Shown here: positions 50,101 through 63,661 of the stretch, one piece after another
Numbering within the stretch: position 1 is the first letter of the stretch
Layout of the letters: each line of letters begins with the position of its first letter
Source of the DNA: Gymnorhina tibicen
Lineage: Eukaryota; Chordata; Aves; Passeriformes; Artamidae
Length of the DNA stretch: 64,000 nucleotides
Assembly: GCA_013399875.1 (NCBI GenBank)
Contig: VXAZ01006383.1
Location: forward strand, 186,001-250,000
Reading direction: 5' to 3'
Notes under the pieces: generated by a model
The model's input: only the letters and a program-made list of their open reading frames with translations
What the model was told of the DNA's origin: nothing
The model's database searches: none
Position numbers and translations under genes: made by a program

Positions 50101-53100
50101 CACAGAAGATAATTTTGCAGATTTAAATGTCCTAAGGTTCTAAACTTATTGAGATTAATTAAAATACAATGAATCACAAAGTAAATAGGATTAAGAATGC
50201 AATAGGGTTTGGAAAATTCATTAAAAGAATTACCACAGTCATACTGGTTATTTTGATGCCAGATAGTAGGGGGGTTAAAGTAGTACATCTAAAGAATCTT
50301 CCAACAAAAGGCATTCAATTCAATGAAAAAAAAAAAACCTGTGAAAACTACAACATACTACAACTGTATTACAATACAGCTAGCGCAGGTCAACCAGGTG
50401 ATGGTGGTTAGATTAAATATGATCTCTATTGTGGAGTTCAGCTGTTATCTGAAAATACACTCGAGCTTTGTGAAATAGATAAGAGGAAGCACTTCAGAGT
50501 TGGTGGAAAATCCATGAACTGATTTGACCTATTTAATATTGATGTTGTGCTTAATGTTCTACAAAATACAGTAACCTTCAAAAGTCTAGGCTTTTCCTAT
50601 CTGGAAAAATCATTTATGAGCAACTTCTGATCATTTCCATATACTCATATAAAAGCTATTTACAATTATTTTTTAAAGCATACATACATTTATAATATAC
50701 GTATATTTTATTTAAAACTGAAATTATTATTAAAGTCAAGCTGAAGAGATGAAATCTCAGTGAAATTAATCACAATCTGAGATTTTTGCTTAGGTGTTGT
50801 AAGATAAAAAACCCTGCTAGAATGTCCATCATTACTAGAAACATACTAAAATCCTGACATACCCAGTTGACCCTGGGACATACACTGCTCACGCAAACTG
50901 GGTAATGGACCTCTGAGCTGGAATACTATGTCTGTGTTTGTCCTATCAACATTCTTGGGATACAGCAACTTTATGTCTGTGTTCAATTTCCTATCAGGAG
51001 TTATCAGTTAGGCACAGAGCTGTGCAAAAAATAGTCCCAGTTCTTCTAGACCCAAGATCAAGACCTTAAGAGTGTCTCTACCAAACTCACCTACTTTTAT
51101 ATATATATAATTGCAGAAAAAAAAAGATGAGACACGACTTTTCGGCAGTCAGCACCAAAGATAAGCCAAGAGACTGTAAATGGCATCTTGATACCCTGAT
51201 TTTGTACATGTCAGAATCGGCTGCATATCTAATTTCATGTATAGTTTTCTGTACATGTCTGGCTTCAGTACCTAAATGCTAAACAAGGAGGGAAAAAAAA
51301 AGTCTCTGTATTACATAGTCTTTGAGTGTTTTCTTGGAAAACACCACATGCTGGAAAGACCACTACAAATTTTCCTGAAGGTATTTTCATATAGCTCACC
51401 ACATGAAATGTTTATTACTGGTAGCTTAAGTTTTCCCATCAAAATTAATGTAAACAATTTATTTATCCATCACTATTTAGCTATATAAACAAGAAATATG
51501 AGTCATAAATAGGGAGACAGTCAAAAGTAAGTTCTTGTTTTTAAAAACCTAATGTTCACAATATTTTATCACCATCGTGTTAGAGAAATTACTGTTTTAT
51601 ATTCAAATAAATGAAAAGGAATGGAAAATGAAAAGAAGAATTGTCTGTGATAGAGATTCAGACTTTAATAAGCAATGGTGTTGTACAATGGTTATTAATT
51701 TCCTTTAGAACCAAGTATGCTCTTTTCTCACAGACAGATTATAGTTTGGATTTTGTTTTTCATTACTTGTTGATGCTTATTTACTCTGGGTGATTGGCTA
51801 TTCAAGCATGTCAAGAACATACCATCTTACAAGAGTGGTCCCAGCATTACAGAGAGTTTTCAGAAATGTAGTCTGTTTCTCTCATATACCACAATTGAAA
51901 GCTCAAGATATTTATTGACTTACTACTCTAACTACCTTGCTGTCCCACTGTAGTTTCCACAAGAACAGCAAGTGCTCTGCTTCTCTCATTGGCACTTCCT
52001 TGCCAGCCCTCTGTCCCATTCATCATCTCTGTCTACAAATGGTCAGCTCTGAAGGGCAGATCAGCCACAAGTCTCCAGAGAAGTCACAGATGAGACACAC
52101 AAGGATAAAAGAAAAAAGAACCAGGGACACTGCTAAAGGAAAGGACAAAAAAAGACTGAGCAAACAAGTGAGCTGAGATTAGAAAAACGTGTCAGAACAG
52201 ATTAATTTGAGGAGATGAAGCATAAGGCATAATATTAGGACTTTTTTATGGAATAGCTAGAGAGACAAGTCAACAAGAAAAAATAAGAGGAGAGAAAGGA
52301 GAGGATATAAAAATGAGCAAAGCCTTTCAAAGCATATCAGAATAGCCCTAGACTAAAACTAAAAGAAACTTGTCAAGAAAAGGAAAGATGAAGTAAGTGT
52401 TGAGCATAAAGAAGGAAGGACTTGGTAATAAAATTCTAAATGAGGAATTTATGTAGGAATGTAAATGACTGGTTAAATGCATTGGTTGAAGTACACTTTA
52501 TCCTGACAGACTAGAACATCACCTTCAAAATGTAATTCCAACATCACTTGCAGTAAAGAGCAAATAAGTTATATGTCACTTTACTCAGAGGAGGCAAGGT
52601 TCAATTTGCTTATACTGCTGAGAAGCTTGCTCAGAGCCTACATTTACTTTCCTTTGTAAAGTAAGACCATTCAGCTAATGCTGAATCATATTTTAATGAA
52701 TGCACTTAATATCCACAGGCTTAATTAGATATATTTTTACACACAGCTATCCTGAGTGTTTATGGCCCATGAACTTAGTTCTTTCCTAACATTTATGGTC
52801 TGATTGTTGAAAATTAGTTTACTTGCCTGAAAATTAAACACTTTGTGAACACTGGCTGAAATTTAGCCTTCAGTTCTCATGGGAGCTTATAAGGAATTTG
52901 AAAAGATATAGTTAACACAAAGGCTAATCAAAGGTTAAGAGTCCTTAAGACTGAGAAGAGTGGATAGAAAGTAGGGACAGTTTAGTAGTGTTTTCAGAAG
53001 TTAACTCATTTCAGCTGGAAATCTCTGAGGGCTGTAAAGTGACTATCTTACCTCTGATTCTCAGATGAAAACAGTCTAGGGACATACAAGGTCATTAGTG

Positions 53101-56100
53101 TCTAATCAATTTGACATCAGTTAAAGAAAAAGTACAAAAAGCTATATTTAGCAAATCAAAAGTGATCTATACAAAGAGTATTAAACAGATTAATCTTCTA
53201 AATGGATGCTGAAAATGAGTAATCAACACTGAAAATAGCAATTTTTTACCTTGAAACAGTGGTTACCCTTGTACTTGTAGATACGCTGATATTTTACACA
53301 GGATTATAAAAGTCAGAATATGTAGAAGACAAAATAAAGAAAGAAACAAAGCTAAATCAGGAAATGTATGTCTGTGTTACTGACACATTCAATGAATTTC
53401 ATATTCTTTGATATAAAATCTTAAAAACATGTAAAATTAAGTGTTTATATGGGAAACTTTTATGAAAAACAGATTAAATTAAGTCATAAATCACAGCATT
53501 TTCAAAATTGACAAAAGGAGGAAAAGGGTTAGAAACTGCTCAGTCTTAAAAGAACACACAGACCCCAGGTTTAGCTACTTGTTTGCCTGAGCAGATGTGA
53601 CTCTTTTTGCTTCTTTACAAAAGGATATGCTAGAGACATTTCTGGGAGGTGCTGTCTATTTACTCCATATAAACAATTAAAAATTAATGGAAAGAGAAAC
53701 AGAAAGCTGCATATTTATCTCCTGGGTAGATGCTCTAATCATCAGGCAATAGCAATATTTTCACTCTTGGGTCCTATAAGTATTTGAATATCTTCCCACA
53801 TTGAGCAGAATGTCTGCAGCAAGATGTACTGAATAAAATCCAAGTCTAAAGCCATTAGACTCCAACATTTAGGAACCTGTACTGAAAAATGAAAAATAAT
53901 CATTTAAAGCTCCTAAGACACTGAATGGATCTTGCTCTCTCTTCCTTGTTGAAAGTTTAGCCCCTGAAATTTTGTGTAAAAGGAAGGTCATAGCATCCTT
54001 TCCAGCTCAAGATAATCACAAATAGTTTGAGAAAAGTAGAAACACAAGTTTCAAGCATAATAATAATTGAAACAAACATCAGCTACAGAGAAAGCAATCT
54101 GACAAAATACAAAGGAAAGGAAAAAATCTTAGATTCATGTCTTCAGTTATCCTGCAGCAGACATTGTATTGGTGATGGCAAAAGGTGAATTAGGAAATAT
54201 TTGGCTGGCTATTCCATTTCAGGTACTGTAGCAATAATATAGCTTGACTAGTTTTATCATGAAGGAATAGAACGTGATTAAGATCAGGCCTCTGACATGA
54301 CTGCTGCCTCATAATCAGTATCGTTGGCTGTCCTCTGGTGCCTCTCCAATGTGCACTAATAATGGATAAACCATCAGAAAAGTTACCCATCAGAAAGATC
54401 ACAAAGGAGAGGAAACAGATATACTCTGCATCTCACTTTCCCCCTAAACTGCACTTATCTCCACTGAAGTAAAGGGAAATAAAAACAAACAACATAACTG
54501 AGGAAATAGTAAATATGGAAGACAACTAAACTCCAAAGTAATGGGGGGGAGGGTGTGTGTTCGCATTTTGTTTTTCTTTGTTTCTTAATTCCCTTATAAA
54601 TAAGAGAAATATATATACGTATTTTTAACATGGGATTATTTTTATTTACTTCTTATTTCTGAAAAGTATTACAAGAAAAGACCGAGTAGCTAAAACTAAA
54701 TTTATCTTATCAGTTACTGAATAGGGAATCTTAGAAACATATAGTCTGAACCTGGCCTAATGCAAAACCGTATATTAGTTACAAATACCCAGTACTGTCT
54801 CTGATATATACATTTACTATTAATATTTCATATCAGCTGCCAGTATACTATTCAGTCTATTTTTATAAAACAGAATGAGTGCATCTAAATTATTTCTGTA
54901 TCAGACCAAACTGGGCAAACTCAGAATATCAGCCAAAAAATTGGCATCAATTTTAAGACATCCTGGCTAAGGTTAAGAATAGATATGAAGACAGAATACC
55001 TCCAGAAAAGCTGATTTAAAGCTGACAAAAAGATTAGGGCAACAATATTCACTATTATTCGAATTTTTGGTTTTTTATTCCCTTCTCTCTTCTCTCCGTA
55101 TCAGTCAAGCAATACCTTACATTTCGTGAATGAAAGCAAAAACATGAAGAAAAAAAGGTATTTTAAAAAGGGTATTACATTGCTTGGATGACACCATGGA
55201 TTATGCCACCTATAATCAAATGGGAAAGTCATGGTATTGGTAACTTTGCTACCACATAGTCACAACTATTGAACAGTGCTGATTTTTAAAATTATTTTAA
55301 GGGACTTTTTTTTCCTGATGGACTTTCTTCAAATCTTATAATGGTAATAACCAAGCAAATTGTTCTACACATGATTCAAAATTCAGAGTTTTAAAACTTT
55401 TTGCTGTTTTTTTCACTACTAACACAGGAATTCAGTTTTTGCCTTTCTGTTCTACTGCACAGGAAAATTTGAAAAGTTATAAGATTAGAAGAAAAGGGTA
55501 CATTTGCACTTTAATCACTTGTCTGGATTTGCTGCACATAAATCAGACACTCAAACCCCATCAGCATACCAGAAATTATACTCATAGACTGTCACTGATA
55601 TCACTTAAAATCTTATATGTTTTGTGTTTTATGTCACAGAAATTTATGGAATCTGGTTTTGGGGTCTTTTTCTTTCCTTTTCTTTTTAAAGTTTGGAGTT
55701 AGAATAAAGGGAAGAAGAAGAAAAAACAGAGCTTTAACTTTGTTATTTGTTGGGAAAAAATTATAAACACATACAATTATGAAAAAATCCTTACATGCAA
55801 AAATACTGTAAAATACTACTAGAGAAAAACAACCAAAACCAAGAAAATAAAGTTATGCACTGAAAATGCCAGATACGCTTATTTGACTGAGATATGCACT
55901 GGATTTACTCAGTCCAACACAGGACTGCTTCATGTCTACACGCCAGCACAGACACCCACCAATCCTTAATAAAGCCTTTTTGACAAAACTCCTCCACAGA
56001 ATTGGCTAACTTTCAGAAAATATGTGATTACTTCAGAGTTCTGTTGTGTAATTCTATGAATCCTGTACAACTTGTAACCACTCCCAGAGTACTGTAAGTT

Positions 56101-57095
56101 GGTGTTGGTGAGAGATTTAGCTGGTCATCCTCTTTACTTATACAAACACTGCAATTACTGGTTACTTCTCAGGGAGAGGAGATAGGGATGGTCCTCAGGA
56201 CAGGAAGTTGCCCTTCCTTGTTGGAGTATAAGCTAGTTAAATGCTGGAATATACAGTGTTGAACTGTTCCCTGTTTTAAAATCATATCATCTTACTGCAT
56301 CTTTATAATCAGCACATACATATTCCTCATTTCTTAATGCTTACGTGGAGCTTTTGTGGAATATTGAGTTTATATGTACACACTAAGCTTTTTGTGCATT
56401 GCAAATATCGTGTGATAGCAAAAAGCCTTCTCAGTGCAATGATCTTTTTATATTGAGACATTGATTAGAATTATTAAGTTGATAGAGTAAAAGTAAAAAA
56501 TTAAGTGTGTTCCAAAGTAGGACAAAAAAATCCTGCTAGAAATTATCTTCATTATCACTGGAAAGCTCATAAGTATCTAGCACCATAACCGAATATTTCT
56601 GATGAGTTTCTCATAAAAGGAATACAGAGAGACAGACTTGACAACACACACTTAGCAGAGAAACATCATCCAATATACATTAATTTTAAGGCTAAACAGT
56701 ACTATTTTAGTCACTTATTTGATCTCATATACAAAAGCAGAGATTCACCAAAAAACCTCTTTTTTCATATCTCTGCATATAAAATTCCTCACTATCTTTA
56801 AATAAAATTAATTCCAATAACATTTCACAAGGAGTGGTTGTTATTGCTTGTTGGTAAATTGTGACTGTGGTTAAATAACTTCATCTTCAAAAGTGTCATT
56901 CAATTTTCCTTATAATTCTCTTCTTAGAAAGATTTAAAAATAAAACAACTAATGACAAAAACAAAGGAATAATCATTAACAACACTGATACATTTGATAA
57001 GAAAATACAGTAAATAGAGTGAGTTCCACAACAACTGAAATTTTTTGAGGGTTCATACACACTTATTTTCATTATGTTATTTATCAAAATCTACC
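47116..57095. other. Unique AT-rich DNA, no gene seen
   Basis: About 10 kb without a recognisable exon, RNA gene or transposon. Minor features are poly(A) at about 50325-50337, a TA run at 51098-51109, a purine-rich stretch (about 52080-52440) and GGGGGGGAGGG followed by a GT run at 54543-54560. Open frames are below 90 codons and resemble nothing known. Confidence 0.55.
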
Positions 57096-57115
57096 ATATA
57101 TATATATATATATAT
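57096..57115. repeat. (AT)n microsatellite
   Basis: About ten uninterrupted AT dinucleotide units. Confidence 0.95.
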
Positions 57116-57231
57116 CTTCGGTAGCTGATGTTTCTTCACAAAGAAGCCCCTCCATGTTTTTTGTTTTTCAGGGGAAAAAAAGTCACATTAGTCCATATAA
57201 TTTTACAGCATAACTATTTTGAAACCACTAT

Positions 57232-57676
57232 TTAAAAGCCATCAACCCAGAAGAGCGAGTACCAATAACACCTGTCCGAAAAGATATGGCAGTCTACATT
57301 TTTCCCCCCGTACACTGAAACCACTCTGCCTGGAAGATAGCTTCTAAGACAGATCACATATCCCATTGAGAAAAAGGTATCTGCTTTTTTTACAAACACA
57401 TTCTTTAAGCACCTCCACCATTTCCACAATCTGCTGGTTTTTGTAGCTAGGTAGGGAGTAAAATCTGCCTGGCAGTCACTCATATAAATTCCACCGAGGA
57501 ATGGCAAAGTCAAATGGTGCACCACTGCCAAGGCTTGAGTGGCACTGCTTCCACGCAGCCAGCTTCCCCAGGGATTGATTGCTACCACAGCAGCAGAGAA
57601 TCTCTCTGCTAATCTCCTCTAACTGTTGTTGACCTATCTCTGCCTTCCACTCCCAAGTATACAATAAATCAAGCAC
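57232..57676 (-). other. Locally GC-richer block with overlapping minus-strand frames
   Basis: Two overlapping minus-strand frames (57232-57588, 118 codons; 57476-57676, 66 codons) lie in a block that is less AT-rich than its surroundings. Neither translation matches a family I know. The frames overlap in different phases, which argues against both being real. Possible explanations are a conserved noncoding element, a decayed old insertion, or chance. Confidence 0.2.
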
Positions 57677-58923
57677 ATTTTACATGAAAAATGAAGTAAT
57701 TACTCAGTGAATCCAATGGCTAATTGTGCAGGGAAGCCTCTGGGAGATGTGGGACAAATCCATGTCAGATTTCGAAAGGCAGAGAAAAAGGAAACTAAGT
57801 TAATAACTCCTTAGATACTGACAGACTGAAAGGGATTGAAATGCACCATTTCTTCAAAGAAACCAATAGCCTGCTTAAGGGAAATGGAAAATTCTAGCTA
57901 TATAGTTTAACTTTACAGCAACAGCAGGAGTGATTTAGAGGAAACATTGTACCAAAAGCAACCAGTTTTTGGAGAAAAATGTCATGGGGCTGCAGCTTCT
58001 TATGTCAGATATCATTATTACACGTTATTTAAAGCAACCTTCTCTTTTTTATATCCTTCTTTCTTTCCACCTACTCTGCAACTGTGTACTTCTGAGTCCC
58101 ATAATTCCTCATTCAATTTAATTCAGTTCACTTGCTCCCTCTCCCCAGCTTCTCTCTCGATTGCTCCTTATCCAGGGAAACCTTCCCTAAACTCCTATTA
58201 CCAATGCAGCACTCTGGCTGCTTAAATGCCATGCACCTGTGCTTGCCGGCTTTCTCAGCCGCATTGTGGAGGGAGAAGAGAAAAGGGACTGGGACAGGGA
58301 CAGAGCAGGTGAAAGATAAATTCCCTTGCTCCCATTTGAGTTCCTAGCCAGTCTTTTCTCGAAGCAGATCACAGCAGGTGTGATTAGTTTCACCCTTGCA
58401 GCTCTGACCTGAATGAAGCATTTTTTAATGTATTTAAGCAGAGCATCTCATCATCTGGACAGCAATAGGAACTGTAAGAGATGAAAACATGCTCAGTGAC
58501 TTTTTTAGAGGTAACAGTAGTGAACTTCTGGTAAGTATCTACTGAACATATGTGCTTTTTCAACTTGGCTAAATTTGCTTGGATTGTCACAGGATAGCAA
58601 AAGAAACATTCATGACACAAATGCCACTCCTCTGCCAAGTTTCAAGGTCACTTACAATTTAGCTTTGAAAAGCAACACATTTTTCTGCAGCCTGGCTGCT
58701 GGAAACAGCTGAACCATTTTGGCGGACTTTTTTCAAGTCGTGGTCCTGACATAACTAGCCAGAATGGAAAATTTCAGCCTAAAGAGTTACAGAACCTGCC
58801 AAGCTTAATACATTTAATGTGAGACATTATTTCCTAGATGCTCCCACGGCAGTTACCTTAATCTCTCATAGCTACAGGGCTTTTCTGGGGTCTTGCCCAC
58901 AGTTCAAGACCATCAGCAGGATA
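57677..58923. other. Unique DNA, no gene seen
   Basis: A pyrimidine-rich, less AT-rich stretch at about 58040-58380 produces overlapping frames on both strands (57947-58225, 58132-58347, 58187-58393) without recognisable domains. Confidence 0.5.
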
Positions 58924-58937
58924 CAGCTGATCAGCTG
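58924..58937. promoter_or_regulatory. Double E-box palindrome
   Basis: CAGCTGATCAGCTG is a perfect 14-bp palindrome made of two CAGCTG E-boxes separated by AT. CAGCTG is the preferred site of several tissue-specific bHLH dimers (myogenic and proneural classes). Regulatory use here is only a possibility. Confidence 0.35.
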
Positions 58938-61339
58938 ATGAGTCCTTTTTAGTACAGGGGAAAAATAGAAAAAAAATGTTCAAAATCAAAAACTTTTCAG
59001 TTAGTTCTTTAAAAATAAAGCATTAAAAAAATTGCAGTGACTCTTGGAAATTAAATTTGGATGTGTGTGCCTCTCTTCTCTTTATTGGTAAGGCTTCTCA
59101 GTGGGGGCTAAAAGCCTAGTTACATTAGGGGAGATAATGCCATGAGAGAGAAAAAGGGGTACTGAAATCTCTTACCTACAGTTTCTTTAGCTACCAGAAA
59201 TAAAGCACGTTTAGACTCAAAAGGTTTGTATTAAAGATTTTAATTCAGCAGCAGAACTTCAAGATTTGTAAAAAGTAGAGGAGACATGAGACATTTGCCC
59301 AAGAGTTAAAATGTTTTAATACAGAGAAATACTTAAAAACAAAGAGCAAAAAGCTCTTGGGCATTGGGAGATCTGAGGTAATTGGATTTGATCAGATAAA
59401 GAGGAAGGCAATTATTTACATAACAACAAAAAAATCCACAGAGAAAAAATAATCTTCCTTTCATGATATCTTAGAAATAATCAGACATCAAACATTACTT
59501 TCATGTAGCCATGTTTTATTGTCTCCTTAGGCTTAATCAACATGCATGGATGAGCTGGAGATACTCAGAAATTAAAACTTCAGTCGTGCTATCTATGTTT
59601 CCTTAAGTTCTCTTCAAAAAGTTTAACTTTGTTAGACTAAAGGACTTCCTTATGTAAAGCAAATACAATTTGCTTTCCTCTTAACACAGCAAAAGACGCA
59701 TGCCACATGTTGACCCATAATGGATGATACAGGTACTATTACAGTTGATGCAGCAAAGATGTTAAACCTGGAAAATTTTCACCAATCCGTACTACAAGGT
59801 GAATAGACAGATGGGCACATTCAGTGGACATTATACCACACGTGTGTGCTACAAAGGCGATTACTCCTCCCTTTTATCTCTTTTTAACAACTACTTTCTC
59901 AACATAGCTCAAATTCAGTTCATTTGGCCTTTCAAACCAAAATTTCTGGCATCATTTCAGAACACCTGAATGTCACTGTCTGCACCTCAAAGTTGCAACA
60001 ACAGGAAAGACAGGAGTAACCTACTCTGATGCATTCATATGGCTCACGGGTAGGAGGAAAAATTATGTTTTATTCTGGTGTTAATTGGTTAGACAGAGGA
60101 AGGACACTCAAAAGAAGAAGGTAAATGAGTTTGCTCTGAGCTTTGTGCTGACATGGCTGGCACTTCAGTTAGCCTGACTACATATATACAAGCCAGAAAC
60201 ACAGAAACGACACAGGGAGTCAATGCAATATATTAGTGTCGCTATAAAACTACATGTGTGTGGGGGGGAATGCTTAGATTTCTAATTTGTGCTGAAAAAC
60301 TTTAATGCTGTACAAAACAGCCCTTCTTTATCCCCAAATACTCCAATTAAAATTTTTTGAGAATGAATGTTTCTTGTTAATTATACTGTAGATGGACATC
60401 TACACAATTACATATATTTACATGATCAAAGCCCAGAAATGTCTTATTAAGTCCTAAACATATTTTTATATTTACGTATATAAATCATTTTTCTGACAAA
60501 ATATCTTGCCACCAAGGAAATTAAAATGAATGCAGTAAATATACTAGGTTTCTAAATACTACCCCTTTGCAGAGAAAATGCACAATTTGGAGTAAATTTG
60601 TCTGTTTTCAGAAATGTGTATGTGTTCTAAACTCTACCAAGTGTCATTTAAGTATAATTTTTTTACATTACCTTTTTGTAAAATTTAAAATATTTTCAGT
60701 CTTTTCTCAATAATAACCCCAAAAGAGAATGCTGCATATTTTATGCAGTAAAATGGTGTCATCTCAGTGCTATTTTCTTGCACTGTAATCCAAAAGAGTT
60801 TATAGTGGGTGAAAAGTATCAAACATGTTTACTGAAATATCTGAAATATAATCACTGTTTCCTTTACATCATTTGTATAATCATTGTGGAAACTCTGATT
60901 TTCAGAAGAGGTTTTTGTTTTCTCCTCGCTCACCTTCAGTATTTCAAAAGGAAACACTGATTATCTTCTTAATGTCACATTTTTTTCCTAAATACTTATT
61001 ACTATACCAACAGTCTTTTCTAAGCTGCATAAAGGACAACCTTAAATCCCTATGGGAAAAAACATACTGCTACATATTGAACCAAATATTAAACCTCTGA
61101 ACCTCTTGCAACTCAGTTTTTGGGTTATCCCTGTTACAATGCTATGCAGTGATAAGACAGTGAGTTTGATGATAAAGTGCTGAATCTGACACGCTAAAGA
61201 TAAATGAGAATTACTGATAGAAAGCTGCTCTACTTTTGCTGCACTGTATGGGAAGGTGGGTTCATTTCCATCTCCCCGTCAGGTACCTGAAAACAACAGG
61301 CCTTATGCCTTCTTAATCTCAATGGGTTACCTTCATAAG
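58938..61339. other. Unique AT-rich DNA, no gene seen
   Basis: No gene or transposon recognised. Frames at 60778-60960 and 60873-61100 are short and AT-driven. A seven-G run follows a GT run at about 60256-60267. Confidence 0.5.
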
Positions 61340-61510
61340 CTCTTAAAAGTTAAATATGGAAGCTCGAGTAAGCCGATTAGCAATGGTTGTTTGCAATCGG
61401 GCATCAGCAAAGTACATAATAATACTGCAACATTACCGAGAATACAGAATGAGGATGGTACCAGTTGGAAGATATTGCAATGTTATTTAAGACACAGAAG
61501 AGTCGCATAA
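61340..61510. other. Possible conserved noncoding block, CpG-retaining
   Basis: About 170 bases in AT-rich surroundings hold five CpGs (near 61364, 61374, 61398, 61437 and 61503) and a cluster of factor-like words (GATTAGCAATGG, TTGTTTGC, TTGCAATG). An 84-codon plus-strand frame (61256-61510) spans it but resembles no family. CpG retention in AT-rich DNA can mark constraint or lack of methylation, but it can also be chance. Confidence 0.2.
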
Positions 61511-61891
61511 AACTCAGAAAGCAGCCATGTACATTTTAAATGCCATCTCTTCCATCCTGAAACAGCAAGTCAAAATTTCCTGACTTTGAAGAGGGCACCT
61601 TTGCTGACACTACTCAACCTAAAAAAGCTTCACTGTATATCACTTTCTAGATAGGTATTTACTCTTTATCAAATTTTGACTTTCTGAAGTTCTACAGCAA
61701 TGATTGATAGCACTTAGCTATTTCTATTAGGTATATTTTATTGAAAGACTATCTGAATGCCTAACACTAACCAAGGTACATTTTCTTTTGTTTACTGGAT
61801 CAATGCAGCATTTAAGAATTCACACTAGCATTTTGTACTGGAACGTGCCCTCACTAATATTTGTACTGTGACAATAGTTCAGTTGTTATAG

Positions 61892-62687
61892 CATAGAATC
61901 ATCACAGAACCATGCAATGGTTTGGGTTGGAGGGGACCTTAAAGATCATCTAGCTCCAGCTCCCCCTGCCATGGGCAGGGACACCATCCACTAGACCAGG
62001 CTACTCAATGCCCCATCCAACCTGGTCTTGAACACTTCCAGGGATGGGGCATCCACAGCTTCGCTGCAGAACCTGTTCCAGGGTCTCATCACTTTCACAG
62101 TAAAGAATTTTCTCCTTTGAACTAATCAAAGTCTGCCCTCTTTAAAAAGGCATTGCCACTTGTCCTATCACCATATGACCTTGCCAAAACTCCCTCTCCA
62201 GCTTTCTTCTTCTACCCAGTTAGGTACTGGAAAGCTGCAATAAGGTCTCCCTGGAGCCTTCTATTCTCCAGGCTGAACTACCTCAACTTGCTCAGCCTGT
62301 CTTCATAGGAAATGTGTTTGAGCCTTCTGATCATCTTTATGGCCATCCTCTGGACTCACTCCAAGAAATCAAGGTCTTTCTTATGCTGGGGGCTCCAGAA
62401 CTGGATGCAGCACTTCTGGTGAGGTCTCACAAGAGTGGATTAGAGGGGCAGAATTACCTCCCTTGACATGCTGGCCACACTTATTTTTGATTTAATATGG
62501 TTGGCATTCTGGGCTGCAAGCTCACACTGACAGGTCGTGTCACGCTTTTCATCCTCCAACATCCCCAAGTCTTTCTTCTCAGAACTGCTCTTAATCCCTT
62601 CTCTGTCCAGCCTGTATTTGTGCTTGGGATTGCCCTGATTCACATATGGTACTTTGTATCTGCCCTTGTTGAACTTCATGAGGCAGT
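61892..62687 (-). mobile_element. CR1 LINE copy I, 5'-truncated, minus strand
   Basis: The left edge (CATAGAATCATCACAGAACC, then ATGGTTTGGGTTGG) is the reverse complement of the CR1 3' terminus, of the same subtype as D and H. Moving right come the 3' untranslated block, the 'gatcagaaggctcaaac'-type region on the minus strand, and the distal RT. Sequence similarity stops near 62687, just inside the LMKFNKG segment, marking the 5' truncation point. Confidence 0.95.
62440..62679 (-). pseudogene. CR1 distal reverse transcriptase remnant in copy I
   Basis: A 79-codon open minus-strand frame reads MKFNKGRYKV, then SSSEKKDLGMLEDEKRDT and CELAAQNANHIKSKISVASM, the post-catalytic part of CR1 RT. The catalytic box itself is not included because the copy is truncated 5' of it. 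The survival of an open frame across most of this region suggests less decay than in copies B and F. Confidence 0.88.
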
Positions 62688-63256
62688 TAAAACAATGTTG
62701 AACAAAATATGGTGCCTAATAACATTTTGAAAAGATTTTATCCTGCCTTTCAATGTTTGAAATTGTATCTGTCATGTTTGCCCATTTGTCAGTCCTGAAT
62801 AACAGTGCAAATTGACAGCACAGAAAAGAAAGAGTTGATTAAAGTAAAAAATAAGTCCGAATAGCATCTATGTTAGCTAAAGTTCTCTGTGATTCTCCTC
62901 TGAGATCAGACAACCTTTTGATTTAATTTCTCCTGACAGTTCAGTATAATATAATAATAGACAGAATGTCCTTGGTTATCACTTTTGCTTCCTCTCACTG
63001 TTGTCCTTGTCTACTGCAGATGCTCAGCCTGAACCAAACCACTTTTTAGACAAAGCAAATAAGCCAGAAAGTGTTTTACCCACAGTTTTAGGTGAAAGTA
63101 GTACGAAGGGCCCATCTGTGATTTTTGTTGCAATTCTAAATATTGATTACCTTCCTTTCTTCATTATACAGCATTGTGGAAGGTGAACTAAGACATATGG
63201 TGCCTGCCAGTAGTTTGATGAGCATACATGCCAACTTCTAGGGCTAGATCTCCCCA
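62688..63256. other. Unique DNA, no gene seen
   Basis: No repeat or exon recognised. A 61-codon plus-strand frame (63001-63186) has no recognisable domain. Confidence 0.5.
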
Positions 63257-63661
63257 CTACTTACATAAGAAACGCTCAAAGGTATGTTCAGAAATGCCCA
63301 TAGCCCAAGTTCCTTGCCATCCTGAGCATGTTAGCACATTTCTGTAATTGTGTTGACCAAGGATGACCACAGCCAAGCACAGAACAGCCCATGCCGTACA
63401 GTAACTCCTAAGTGTCACGGAGGTGCTTTCAGACTTTGCCACAGCTGTGCTATAGGAAACAATGTGGTCAGAAACAGTGGATACCCACTGTGAAGTAAAG
63501 TTGGTGACATACAGCCCTCTGTTCAACCTGTAACATACATGGCCAGAGATACCGGCATAGTCACTCAGAGCTATAAAGGTATTTAAACTTAGCAAGGGGT
63601 TGATGAAACTTAATCTTAGAAGATGACAGGAGGTTGATGACAAGTAAATGCTAGCGCTCAC
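63257..63661 (-). other. Unexplained 134-codon open frame
   Basis: The minus strand is open from Met at 63661 to a stop at 63257 in DNA that is less AT-rich than its neighbours. The translation is rich in Ser, Thr, Leu and Val and has one hydrophobic stretch (AWAVLCLAVVIL) near residues 90-101. I recognise no family. A GTAAGT donor-like hexamer lies on the minus strand just at the end of the frame. On the plus strand, a TATAAA word near 63574 raises the alternative that this is a decayed long terminal repeat, but I see no clear terminal inverted ends. A real exon, old insertion or chance are all possible. Confidence 0.2.
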
